Assembly (NCBI GenBank): GCA_005879095.1
Contig: VBLM01000672.1
Location: forward strand, 1 to 5,606
Length of the DNA stretch: 5,606 bases
Source: Deltaproteobacteria bacterium
Lineage (GTDB): Bacteria; Myxococcota; Myxococcia; Myxococcales; 40CM-4-68-19
Reading direction: 5' to 3'
This document shows, piece by piece, positions 1 through 5,606 of this stretch (position 1 is the stretch's first letter; each line of letters begins with the position of its first letter). Below the pieces are notes generated by a model, which searched no databases, was not told where the DNA came from, and was given only the letters and a program-made list of their open reading frames with translations. Both the position numbers and the translations under genes were made by a program.

Positions 1-53
1 AAGTCGTCGAGCTGCGCATCGTACGTCTTGTCAGTGTGAGCTTTTGAGGTCAT
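1..53 (-). CDS. phoU: Phosphate transport system regulatory protein PhoU, N-terminal fragment (runs off left edge)
   Basis: Only the first 17 codons are present ([17 protein letters not shown]); the rest lies beyond position 1. The start ATG (53-51) overlaps the pstB stop in an ATGA, so translation is probably coupled to pstB; no good Shine-Dalgarno is seen. In the family, PhoU is a soluble six-helix protein of roughly 220-240 residues that binds metal, associates with PstB and PhoR, and keeps PhoR in its phosphatase state when phosphate is plentiful. The assignment rests on position directly after pstB, where phoU is very commonly found, and on an N-terminus resembling PhoU proteins (HTDK-YDA-L start of the first helix). 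The fragment is too short for domain evidence. Confidence 0.82.
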   Translation of the reverse strand, partial: MTSKAHTDKTYDAQLDD

Positions 54-796
54 CCGAATTTGCCCGTCACGTAATCTTCGGTGCGAGTCTCGCGCGGGTT
101 GGTGAAGATCTTCTCGGTCGGCCCGTGCTCGATCAATTCTCCCATGTAGAAGAAGGCCGTTGCATCCGATACCCGCGCTGCCTGCTGCATGTTGTGCGTG
201 ACGATGACGATCGTCAAAGACTCGCGCAACTCCCGGATCAATTCCTCGATCTTCGCGGTTGCGATCGGATCCAGCGCCGAGGCCGGCTCGTCCATCAAGA
301 GCACCTCCGGCTCGATGGCCAGCGCCCGCGCGATGCAAAGGCGCTGCTGCTGGCCGCCCGACAGCGAGAGCGCACTGTGCTGCAGCCGGTCCTTGACTTC
401 ATCCCAGAGCGCGGCCTCGCGCAGGCTCTTTTCCGCCAGCTTCGGGTAGTCGCCGCCGATGCCGTTGAGCTTCAGTCCCGAGACCACGTTGTCGAAGATC
501 GACATCGTCGGAAACGGATTCGGCCGCTGGAAGACCATGCCCACGCGGCGCCGCAGATCGACCGGATCGACGCGGCGGGCGTGCAGGTCCTGCCCGTCCA
601 CCAGCACCTTGCCCGACTGCCGCGCGCCCGGTACCAGCTCGTGCATCCGGTTGATGCAGCGCACGAACGTGCTCTTCCCGCAACCGCTCGGCCCGATGAT
701 GGCCAGCACGGTATTCTCCGGCACGCTGAGCGAAACGTTGCGCAGCGCGTGGTTGGCCTTGAACCAGGCGTTCAATCCGTGGACTTCGATCTTCAT
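50..796 (-). CDS. pstB: Phosphate ABC transporter ATP-binding protein PstB
   Basis: ATPase subunit of the high-affinity phosphate importer PstSCAB; it acts on the cytoplasmic face of the inner membrane as a dimer and hydrolyses ATP to drive import. The 248-residue product is of normal PstB length and carries all ABC motifs: Walker [10 protein letters not shown] (35-43), Q-loop Q90 in VFQRPNPFP, signature LSGGQQQRL (145-153), Walker B VLLMDE (165-170), D-loop SALD (173-176) and switch histidine H201. The [15 protein letters not shown] stretch and the C-terminal [15 protein letters not shown] ending are characteristic of PstB. The start is ATG at 796-794, preceded by GAGGAG at 811-806 with a 9-nt spacer, and it overlaps the pstA stop (ATGA). 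An in-frame extension upstream to 1099 overlaps pstA and is not real. The stop overlaps the phoU start. Confidence 0.98.
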   Translation of the reverse strand: MKIEVHGLNAWFKANHALRNVSLSVPENTVLAIIGPSGCGKSTFVRCINRMHELVPGARQSGKVLVDGQDLHARRVDPVDLRRRVGMVFQRPNPFPTMSIFDNVVSGLKLNGIGGDYPKLAEKSLREAALWDEVKDRLQHSALSLSGGQQQRLCIARALAIEPEVLLMDEPASALDPIATAKIEELIRELRESLTIVIVTHNMQQAARVSDATAFFYMGELIEHGPTEKIFTNPRETRTEDYVTGKFG

Positions 797-1620
797 CGCA
801 CCCGGCTCCTCGAGAGCAGCCGGCCTGCGAGCGAGAGCGTGCCGACCAGCAACAGCAGCACCAGCGCGGCGCTCCAGGCCTTGTCGTGCCAGTCCTGGTA
901 GGGGCTCACCGCGTAGTTGAAGATCTGGACGGTGAGCGAGGCGGTCGGCTGATCGACGCGCCAGTTCCAGTACTGGTTGTTCAACGAGGTGAAGAGCAGC
1001 GGCGCCGTCTCGCCCGCCGCGCGCGCGACGGCGAGCAGGATGGCGGTCATGATCCCGCCAAGCGCGGTCCGCAGCACGACGCGCAGCGAGGTGCGCCACT
1101 CGGGCACGCCGAGCGCGAGCGAAGCCTCGCGGAGCGATCGCGGCACGAGGCGCACCAGCTCTTCGGTGCTGCGCGCAAGCGTCGGCACCATCAGGACCGC
1201 CAGCGCGGCGCCGCCCGCCAGCGCGGAGAAGCGCCGCATCGGCAGCACGACGAGGGCGTAGGCGACGATGCCGACGACGATCGAGGGAACGCCCGAGAGC
1301 ACCTCGGCGGTGAAACGGATCGCGTCGCCGAGCGGTGAGTCGCCGCGTTCAGCGAGGTAAACACCGGCGCCGACGCCGAGCGGGACGCCAAACGCGCAGG
1401 CGATGCCGACGATGTAGAGCGTGCCCGCGATCGCGTTCGCCACTCCGCCGCCGGTTTCGCCGACCGGCGCCGGAATGGCGGTGAAGAAATCGAGCGAGAG
1501 CCCTTTCACGCCATGTGAAACCACCAGCCAGAGGAGCGATACCAGCGGCACCAGCGCGACCAGCAGCGCGAGCGCGCAGAGCGCAGTCATGAAGCCGTTG
1601 GTGAAACGCCGGAGGCTCAT
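793..1620 (-). CDS. pstA: Phosphate ABC transporter permease PstA
   Basis: One of the two inner-membrane permease subunits of the phosphate importer; it pairs with PstC to form the channel. The product has 275 residues. Hydrophobic segments suggest six membrane helices: about 11-34, 62-90, 110-127, 133-148, 186-208 and 247-267. The cytoplasmic coupling (EAA) loop that docks to PstB is seen as [20 protein letters not shown] (164-183). [14 protein letters not shown] (108-121) and [15 protein letters not shown] (199-213) are typical of PstA. The start ATG (1620-1618) overlaps the pstC stop as ATGA; only a weak GGGTGG-type Shine-Dalgarno precedes it, so coupling to pstC is likely. The reading frame stays open upstream to 2175, but that stretch is antigenic shadow inside pstC. 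The stop overlaps the pstB start as ATGA. Confidence 0.97.
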   Translation of the reverse strand: MSLRRFTNGFMTALCALALLVALVPLVSLLWLVVSHGVKGLSLDFFTAIPAPVGETGGGVANAIAGTLYIVGIACAFGVPLGVGAGVYLAERGDSPLGDAIRFTAEVLSGVPSIVVGIVAYALVVLPMRRFSALAGGAALAVLMVPTLARSTEELVRLVPRSLREASLALGVPEWRTSLRVVLRTALGGIMTAILLAVARAAGETAPLLFTSLNNQYWNWRVDQPTASLTVQIFNYAVSPYQDWHDKAWSAALVLLLLVGTLSLAGRLLSRSRVR

Positions 1621-2594
1621 GCCGCCACCCGGGCTGGACCGCGCCGCGACATGCGCACCAGGACTCGCGCGGCAATGTTGAGCAGCACCGTCACCGCGAA
1701 GAGCAGCAGCCCGAGCGCCGCGAGCGCGCCGGTCTGCATGTCGCCGCTCGCCTCGGCGAACTCGTTGGCGATCACCGCCGGCAACGAATATCCGGGCGCG
1801 AAGAGCGAAGCGCGGATGGTCGGCGAGTTGCCGATCACCATCGTCACCGCCATCGTCTCGCCTAGCGCGCGGCCGAGGCCGAGCATCGTCGCGCCGACGA
1901 TTCCGGCCCGCGCATAGGGGAGCACCGCGATGCGGATCGCTTCCCACCGCGTCGCGCCCAGCGCCAGAGCGGCTTCGCGCAGCGCGCCGGGCACGGTCTG
2001 CAGCACCTCGATCGCGATCGAGGTGATGGTGGGCAGGATCATGATCGCCATCACCACGCCGGCGGCGAGATATCCGAGTCCGATCGGCGCGCCGGTGAAG
2101 ATGGGAAGATGCGTTCGCGCCAGCAGCGGCTCGATCGGATTGCGCAGGATCGGCACCAGCACGAACAGTCCCCACAGTCCGTAGACGACGCTGGGAATTC
2201 CCGCCAGCAGCGCGATGGGAAAGGAGACGATCGATCGCATCCGCGCCGGCGCCATCTCGGTGAGAAAGAGCGCCAGTCCGATCGAGACGGGAAGCGCAAG
2301 CACCAGCGCAACACCTGATGTCACCAGCGTGCCGTAGATGAATGGCAGCGCGCCGTAGACGTCGCGCGTCACGTCCCAGACCGAATTGCCGACGAACGCG
2401 ATCAAGCCGGTGTGCTTGAGTGCCGGCCCACCGACGCGCAACAGCTCGGCGATGATCATCGCGGCGACGGCGAGGACCGCGAGGCCCAGCACCGTCAGCA
2501 CCGCCGCCCAGGCGCGATCGGGCAGGTTGGCGCGCGCCGCCGGCGTTTGCTCGACGGCGCGCGGCCTGGTCACGACTTCACTTGCGCTCTGCAA
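1617..2594 (-). CDS. pstC: Phosphate ABC transporter permease PstC
   Basis: Inner-membrane permease partner of PstA in the phosphate importer. From the TTG at 2594 the product has 325 residues, a usual PstC length. Six hydrophobic segments are visible: about 29-51, 84-110, 122-149, 172-197, 231-253 and 286-312. The EAA coupling loop is REAALALGATRWEAIRIAVLP (206-226). GIPSVVYGLWGLFVLVP (132-148) and GLGRALGETMAVTMVIGN (239-256) are strongly PstC-like. The start is uncertain: TTG 2594 has GGGAAAGG at 2608-2601 with a 6-nt spacer but overlaps pstS by 17 nt, whereas GTG 2573 (seven codons later) lies 4 nt after the pstS stop with only a weak Shine-Dalgarno. Both leave the first membrane helix intact. 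The stop overlaps the pstA start (ATGA). Confidence 0.96.
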   Translation of the reverse strand: MQSASEVVTRPRAVEQTPAARANLPDRAWAAVLTVLGLAVLAVAAMIIAELLRVGGPALKHTGLIAFVGNSVWDVTRDVYGALPFIYGTLVTSGVALVLALPVSIGLALFLTEMAPARMRSIVSFPIALLAGIPSVVYGLWGLFVLVPILRNPIEPLLARTHLPIFTGAPIGLGYLAAGVVMAIMILPTITSIAIEVLQTVPGALREAALALGATRWEAIRIAVLPYARAGIVGATMLGLGRALGETMAVTMVIGNSPTIRASLFAPGYSLPAVIANEFAEASGDMQTGALAALGLLLFAVTVLLNIAARVLVRMSRRGPARVAA

Positions 2595-3603
2595 GCACGG
2601 CCTTTCCCTGCACCGTGATCGACTTCAGCGTCGCCTCTACTTTGCGAACGAGCGGAGCGGGAAGCGGCGCGTAGTCGAGCGCAGCCGCCATCTTCTGGCC
2701 GTCGTGGATCGCCCACCAGAGAAAGCGGACCAGCGCATCGCCCTTCTGCGCGTCCGGCTGATCCTTGTAGACGAGGAGCCAGGTGAACCCGGAGATCGGG
2801 TACGCGTCTTTGCCGGGCGCGTCGGTGATCGAGACGCGGTAGTCGTCGGGGATTTCGGCCTTCCCTGCCGCGGCGGAGACCGACTCCAGCGACGCCTTGA
2901 CCCAGGCGCCGTCGTGATTCTTCAGCTCGGCAGGCGTCAGCTTGTTCTGATTCGCGTACGCCAGCTCGACGTAGCCGATGCCTCCGTCGGTCTGCTTGAC
3001 GGTTCCGGTGACGCCTTCGTTGCCCTTGCCGCCGAGGCCGGTAGGCCAGTTCACGCTCTTGCCCTGACCGGGGCCGGCCTTCCACTCCGGCGAAACCTTG
3101 GCGAGATAATCGGTGAAGACTGAAGTGGTGCCGGAGCCGTCCGAACGGTGCACGACGGTGATGGCTGCGTCCGGAAACTTCGCCTTCGGGTTGTCCTTCG
3201 CGAGCGTGGGGTCGTTCCACCTGGTGATCTTTCCGAGGAAGATCCCCGCCAGCGTTTCCGGTGAGAGCCGCAGCTCGGAAATGCTGCTCACGTTGTACAC
3301 GACGACGACTGCGCCCATCACCGTCGGGATGTGCTGGATGCCGGCAGCCCGGCCCATCTCCTCCGCGCTCATCGGCGCGTCGCTGGCGCCGAAGTCGACG
3401 GTCTTCTCGGTGATCTGTTTGATGCCCCCGCCGGAGCCGATCGACTGGTAATTGATCTGCACGTCGGGATGCAGCTTGTTGTACTCGGAAAACCATTTCG
3501 AATAGATAGGGAACGGAAAGGTCGCGCCCGCGCCGTTGATCAAGAGCTTGTCGGCAAAGGCGGCGCTGCTCAAGAGAGTCGCAATCAGGATGATCTTCTT
3601 CAT
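2578..3603 (-). CDS. pstS: Periplasmic phosphate-binding protein PstS
   Basis: Substrate-binding subunit of the Pst importer; it binds inorganic phosphate in the periplasm and delivers it to PstCA. The 341-residue product has a short signal peptide (KK, hydrophobic 4-12, likely cleavage after AFA at 17). There is no lipobox cysteine, so a soluble periplasmic protein is expected. Phosphate-site segments of the family are visible: NGAGATFPFPIY (23-34), YQSIGSGGGI (52-61), FGASDAPM (71-78), HRSDGSGTT (152-160) and TDGGIGYVE (205-213). The length is typical for PstS. ATG at 3603-3601 is preceded by AAGGAG (3615-3610) with a 6-nt spacer, the best Shine-Dalgarno in the operon, as expected for the most abundant subunit. 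It is preceded by a Pho box. The stop lies inside or just before the start of pstC. Confidence 0.98.
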   Translation of the reverse strand: MKKIILIATLLSSAAFADKLLINGAGATFPFPIYSKWFSEYNKLHPDVQINYQSIGSGGGIKQITEKTVDFGASDAPMSAEEMGRAAGIQHIPTVMGAVVVVYNVSSISELRLSPETLAGIFLGKITRWNDPTLAKDNPKAKFPDAAITVVHRSDGSGTTSVFTDYLAKVSPEWKAGPGQGKSVNWPTGLGGKGNEGVTGTVKQTDGGIGYVELAYANQNKLTPAELKNHDGAWVKASLESVSAAAGKAEIPDDYRVSITDAPGKDAYPISGFTWLLVYKDQPDAQKGDALVRFLWWAIHDGQKMAAALDYAPLPAPLVRKVEATLKSITVQGKAVLAERK

Positions 3604-3609
3604 GGGTCG

Positions 3610-3615
3610 CTCCTT
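3610..3615 (-). promoter_or_regulatory. Shine-Dalgarno of pstS
   Basis: AAGGAG on the minus strand, 6 nt before the pstS ATG, is a near-perfect match to the anti-Shine-Dalgarno. It fixes the start at 3603 and predicts strong translation of the binding protein. It shares bases with the -10 candidate, so the two readings compete. Confidence 0.8.
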
Positions 3616-3618
3616 TTA
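3613..3618 (-). promoter_or_regulatory. Possible -10 element of the pstS promoter
   Basis: TAAAAG on the minus strand matches TATAAT at four of six positions and sits 11 nt after the Pho box. In E. coli phoA the -10 follows the box by about 10 nt, so the spacing is right. However, it overlaps the pstS Shine-Dalgarno (3615-3610) and would start transcription only a few bases before the ATG. The true -10 may therefore be elsewhere. Confidence 0.3.
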
Positions 3619-3629
3619 GGGCTTCGTGT

Positions 3630-3647
3630 GTGACAGCGTTGTGACAA
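3630..3647 (-). promoter_or_regulatory. Pho box (PhoB binding site) upstream of pstS
   Basis: On the minus strand the sequence reads TTGTCAC-AACG-CTGTCAC: two 7-base direct repeats with a 4-base spacer, an 11-base period. This matches the E. coli Pho box layout (CTGTCAT, AT-rich 4 bases, CTGTCAC), differing at few repeat positions, although the spacer AACG is less AT-rich. It ends 26 nt before the pstS start, in the 56-nt gap after phoR. It implies a PhoB-P-activated internal promoter that raises pstSCAB-phoU expression above phoBR. PhoB being encoded in the same locus supports the call. Confidence 0.85.
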
Positions 3648-3659
3648 GGCGGTGCCGTT

Positions 3660-4790
3660 TCAGGCGGCAGGCAGGCGCACCCAGAAGCGGCTCCCGCCTC
3701 GGCCGCTTTCGACGCCGACTTCGCCGCCTTGGGCCTGGGTCAGGTGTTTGACGATGGCGAGGCCGAGGCCGCTGCCGCCGTCGCTGCGGGCGCGCCCGCC
3801 GTCGACGCGATAGAAGCGCTCGAAGATGCGCTGCTGGTGGCGCGGCTCGATGCCGGGGCCGGTGTCGATCACCGAGACGATCACGTGGTCGCCGGCGCCG
3901 TCGCCGAGCAGCGTGACGCGACCGCCTTGCGGGGTGTACTTGATCGCGTTGTCGAGCAGGTTGACGAGGATCTGCTCGAGCGCGCGCGCGTCGGCGCGGA
4001 TCTGCAGCTCCGGCGGCACGTCGGCGCCGAGGTGGATGGCCTTGGCGGCGGCGCGCTCCTTGACCAGCGCGAGCGCGCTCTCGCACACCGTGATGCCGTC
4101 GTAGGCGCCCATCTCCAGCGGCCACTGGCCGGACTCCAGCTTGGAGAGATCGAGCAGATCGCTGGTGAGCCGAGCCAGCCGCGCCGCGTGCCGGGCGATC
4201 ATCTCCGTGAACGCGCGCTCGCCGTCGTCGAGCGACATCGCCAGCAGCGTCTCGGCCGCGCCGGTGATGGCCGCCACCGGCGTGCGCAGCTCGTGGCTGG
4301 CGTTGGCGATGAAATCGCGCCGCACGGTCTCGGCGCGCTTCTGCGCGGTGAGGTCGCGGATCATCAGCAGCGCCCGACTTTCCGGCAGCGGCGTGGCGAT
4401 CGCCTGCACCGTCTTGCTCAGGCCCGGCAGCGTGACTTCGCGGCGCTCGCAGACGCCGGAGAGCGCGCGGGCCACGGCCTCGTCGAGCTCGGCGCAGCGC
4501 GTCGCCTGCAGCACCGTGCGATCGACGGTGCGGCCTGCGAGCAGCTCGTCGAGCGCGGCATTGCTGGCGATGAAGCGGCACCCGCTCTCGAGCACGCCGA
4601 CCGGTTCGGGAAAGGCATCGAGGATGTCCTGCGGCGGCTGCGGCACCGCGCGCAGCGGCTCGCGCCGTCGCAGGCTCGCCGACAATTCTTGAAGGTCGAC
4701 CGGCAGCGGCGCCGACGGATTCGCCGCCAGCGCCGCATGGATCACCGAGATGGCTTCGTCCAGCGAGACGGCGCGGCGAAACAGCGCCAT
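3660..4790 (-). CDS. phoR: PhoR-type sensor histidine kinase, apparently without membrane helices
   Basis: Sensor kinase partner of the adjacent PhoB; in the family it phosphorylates PhoB under phosphate limitation and dephosphorylates it when the Pst-PhoU complex reports enough phosphate. The product has 376 residues. Residues 1-50 form an unassigned, helical and charged region. Residues about 55-150 look like a PAS domain (ILDAFPEPVGVLES...LLMIRDLTAQK). The HisKA H-box is FIANASHELRTP with phospho-acceptor H166 and the ExxT phosphatase motif E167/T170. The ATPase domain has an N-box (NLLDNAIKY, 277-285), G1 DTGPGI (309-314), F-box FERFYRVD (323-330) and G2 GGSGLGLAI (338-346). I see no transmembrane segment or signal peptide, unlike E. 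coli PhoR. ATG 4790-4788 follows GGAG (4799-4796) with a 5-nt spacer and overlaps the phoB stop as TGATG. The open frame extends up to 4931 but lies inside phoB. Confidence 0.92.
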   Translation of the reverse strand: MALFRRAVSLDEAISVIHAALAANPSAPLPVDLQELSASLRRREPLRAVPQPPQDILDAFPEPVGVLESGCRFIASNAALDELLAGRTVDRTVLQATRCAELDEAVARALSGVCERREVTLPGLSKTVQAIATPLPESRALLMIRDLTAQKRAETVRRDFIANASHELRTPVAAITGAAETLLAMSLDDGERAFTEMIARHAARLARLTSDLLDLSKLESGQWPLEMGAYDGITVCESALALVKERAAAKAIHLGADVPPELQIRADARALEQILVNLLDNAIKYTPQGGRVTLLGDGAGDHVIVSVIDTGPGIEPRHQQRIFERFYRVDGGRARSDGGSGLGLAIVKHLTQAQGGEVGVESGRGGSRFWVRLPAA

Positions 4791-5485
4791 CACTTCTCCG
4801 CCGGATCGACCAGCCGGTAGCCGGCGCCCCGCACCGTCTCCAGCAGATCGCGGGCCGCGCCCAGCTTCTCGCGCAGCCGCTTGATGTGCGTGTCGACCGT
4901 ACGGGTCTGCGTCTCGGGCGAAAGTCCCCACACCTCCTCGAGCAGCTGCTCGCGCGACTGCACCCTGCCCACCCGCGACATCAGCGAGGTCAGCAGCCGG
5001 AACTCGAGCGAGGTGAGCGTCACCTCCTGCTTCTCGACGAACGCGCGATGCGCTTCGGCATCCACCTGGATCGGACCGACCTGCCCGCGCAGCTTTCCGT
5101 TTTCCGCCGGTGTGCGGCGGCGCAGGATGGCGCGGATGCGCAGGACCAGCTCGCGCACGCTGAACGGTTTGGTGACGAAATCGTCGGCGCCCAGCTCGAA
5201 GCCGAGCACGCGATCGATCTCTTCGCCGCGTGCGGTCAGCATCAGCACCGGCACCTGGCGGGTGCGCGGCGCCGTCTTCAGCTCCTTGCAGATTTCCGTT
5301 CCGGGCACGTCGGGCAGCATCAGGTCGAGCAGGACCAGCTCCGGCACGCGCTGCTGGATGTGCGCCCGTGCCTGCTCGCCGTCGTACGCCGTGGCCACCT
5401 CGAATCCGGACTGCTCGAGGCTGTACTGGAGCACCCGGACGATGTCGCGCTCGTCCTCGACGACGAGGATCTGTTGGCGTGTCAT
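4790..5485 (-). CDS. phoB: Phosphate regulon response regulator PhoB (OmpR/PhoB family)
   Basis: DNA-binding response regulator expected to be phosphorylated by PhoR and to activate Pho-box promoters. The 231-residue product matches PhoB length (about 229). The receiver domain (about 5-120) has acidic pocket E10/D11, phospho-acceptor D54 (LLDLMLPD), T84 (MLTA) and K106 (TKPF). A winged-helix domain follows (about 135-227) with the recognition-helix region RTVDTHIKRLREKL (195-208) and wing VRGAGYRL (218-225). The wording LMLPDVPGTEICKELK and LGADDFVTKPFSVREL is typical of PhoB rather than other OmpR-family members, and the pst neighbourhood supports it. ATG 5485 is chosen because MTRQQILVVEDE is the normal receiver start; an in-frame TTG at 5509 would add eight unusual residues. 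No clear Shine-Dalgarno precedes the ATG. The stop overlaps the phoR start by one base (TGATG). Confidence 0.93.
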   Translation of the reverse strand: MTRQQILVVEDERDIVRVLQYSLEQSGFEVATAYDGEQARAHIQQRVPELVLLDLMLPDVPGTEICKELKTAPRTRQVPVLMLTARGEEIDRVLGFELGADDFVTKPFSVRELVLRIRAILRRRTPAENGKLRGQVGPIQVDAEAHRAFVEKQEVTLTSLEFRLLTSLMSRVGRVQSREQLLEEVWGLSPETQTRTVDTHIKRLREKLGAARDLLETVRGAGYRLVDPAEK

Positions 5486-5493
5486 GACGGCGC

Positions 5494-5499
5494 GTTCTA
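5494..5499 (-). promoter_or_regulatory. Possible -10 element of the phoB promoter
   Basis: TAGAAC on the minus strand matches TATAAT at four of six positions and lies 10 nt after the Pho-box-like site. Transcription would begin near 5486-5487, almost at the phoB ATG, which would fit the absence of a Shine-Dalgarno (a leaderless message). Inferred from spacing only. Confidence 0.25.
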
Positions 5500-5509
5500 G
5501 CGGCTCCAA

Positions 5510-5527
5510 GTGACGCGCCGGTGTCGG
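5510..5527 (-). promoter_or_regulatory. Degenerate Pho-box-like site upstream of phoB
   Basis: On the minus strand the sequence reads CCGACAC-CGGC-GCGTCAC. This has the same 7-4-7 layout and 11-base period as the box before pstS, with the CAC ends and the GTCAC of the second repeat conserved but the TGT cores degraded. It ends 24 nt before the phoB ATG, against 26 nt for pstS. A TAGAAC hexamer (5499-5494) follows 10 nt after it. Together these suggest autoregulation of phoBR, but GC-rich sequence could produce this by chance. Confidence 0.33.
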
Positions 5528-5554
5528 CTGCGCAAATTCTGGTAGATGGGGGCG

Positions 5555-5606
5555 ATGCTGGCCGTCGAAGGGCTGACCAAGCGGTTCGGCGGTCTGCTCG
5601 CGAACG
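5555..5606 (+). CDS. ABC transporter ATP-binding protein, LivG-like, N-terminal fragment (runs off right edge)
   Basis: Seventeen codons are present (MLAVEGLTKRFGGLLAN), continuing past 5606. The pattern hydrophobic-V-E-G-L-T-K-x-F-G-G-L is the usual N-terminus of LivG-type ATPases of branched-chain amino acid transporters, with F11 in the position of the adenine-stacking aromatic (A-loop). Other ABC ATPase families with a similar start cannot be excluded, because Walker A lies outside the window. An in-frame ATG at 5546 would add three residues (MGA); 5555 is preferred because a G-rich run (5548-5552) lies just upstream and the family normally begins there. It is divergent from phoB, with about 69 nt between the two starts. 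No functional link to phosphate uptake is evident. Confidence 0.62.
   Translation, partial: MLAVEGLTKRFGGLLAN

Noticed and set aside
44..901. A 285-codon open frame on the plus strand opposite pstB and the end of pstA
   Set aside because: It is antisense to a fully conserved ABC ATPase, has no motif of its own, and is explained by codon bias at high G+C.
797..1099. N-terminal extension of the pstB frame
   Set aside because: It lies inside pstA, its translation is arginine/alanine-rich without conservation, and the ATG at 796 has a good Shine-Dalgarno and matches the family start.
1621..2175. N-terminal extension of the pstA frame
   Set aside because: It lies inside pstC and reads as low-complexity sequence; [10 protein letters not shown] at 1620 precedes the first membrane helix as expected.
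3648..3670. Short inverted repeat (GCCG, 7-base loop, CGGC) at the end of phoR as a possible terminator
   Set aside because: The stem is only four base pairs and no T-run follows it, so there is no support for a terminator between phoR and pstS.
3729..4820. A 363-codon open frame on the plus strand opposite phoR
   Set aside because: Its translation is low-complexity, rich in R, A, D, E and H, with no recognisable motif, as expected for the antisense of a GC-rich gene. The minus strand encodes a complete histidine kinase with all catalytic boxes.
4791..4931. N-terminal extension of the phoR frame
   Set aside because: It lies inside the phoB DNA-binding domain coding region; ATG 4790 has a GGAG site at the proper distance.
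4886..5500. Long plus-strand open frames opposite phoB
   Set aside because: They mirror the conserved response regulator and have no domain signature or ribosome site.
5510..5538. Plus-strand promoter for the LivG-like gene (GTGACG at 5510, 17 nt, AAT-rich hexamer at 5533)
   Set aside because: Both hexamers match the consensus poorly, and the first coincides with the Pho-box-like site; not enough to call.
1..5606. A previously undescribed system, mobile element, CRISPR array or RNA gene
   Set aside because: All coding space is explained by a standard phoBR-pstSCAB-phoU locus plus a partial ABC ATPase. I saw no repeats, tRNA-like folds or transposase motifs on either strand.

Overview
The window is a nearly complete phosphate (Pho) regulon locus on the minus strand. 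Reading right to left along the given strand, it contains phoB, phoR, pstS, pstC, pstA, pstB and the first 17 codons of phoU, which runs off the left edge. At the right edge, on the plus strand and divergent from phoB, lie the first codons of another ABC-transporter ATPase that resembles the LivG (branched-chain amino acid) type.

Layout: phoB (5485-4790) and phoR (4790-3660) share one base (TGATG). A 56-nt gap (3604-3659) follows and carries a well-formed Pho box, a possible -10 element and a strong Shine-Dalgarno in front of pstS (3603-2578). pstC overlaps or abuts the end of pstS. pstC/pstA, pstA/pstB and pstB/phoU each meet in an ATGA overlap. There is no gene-free stretch over 300 bases; the only intergenic regions are 3604-3659 and about 5486-5554.

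How the genes work together: PstS captures inorganic phosphate in the periplasm, PstC and PstA form the membrane channel, and PstB powers import. In the well-studied systems PhoU couples the transporter to PhoR, so that PhoR phosphorylates PhoB only when phosphate is scarce. PhoB-P binds Pho boxes and activates pst transcription. The Pho box before pstS, and a weaker look-alike before phoB, fit this feedback loop.

Organism: base composition is high in G+C (about two thirds by eye). PstS has a plain signal peptide with no lipobox cysteine, which suggests a periplasm and hence a diderm (Gram-negative type) bacterium. Style and gene order would suit Myxococcota/Deltaproteobacteria, Acidobacteriota or related environmental lineages, but the sequence alone does not settle this. 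No mobile elements, CRISPR arrays, RNA genes or pseudogenes were seen. I found no new biological system; the points worth a second look are the regulatory geometry and the apparently soluble PhoR.
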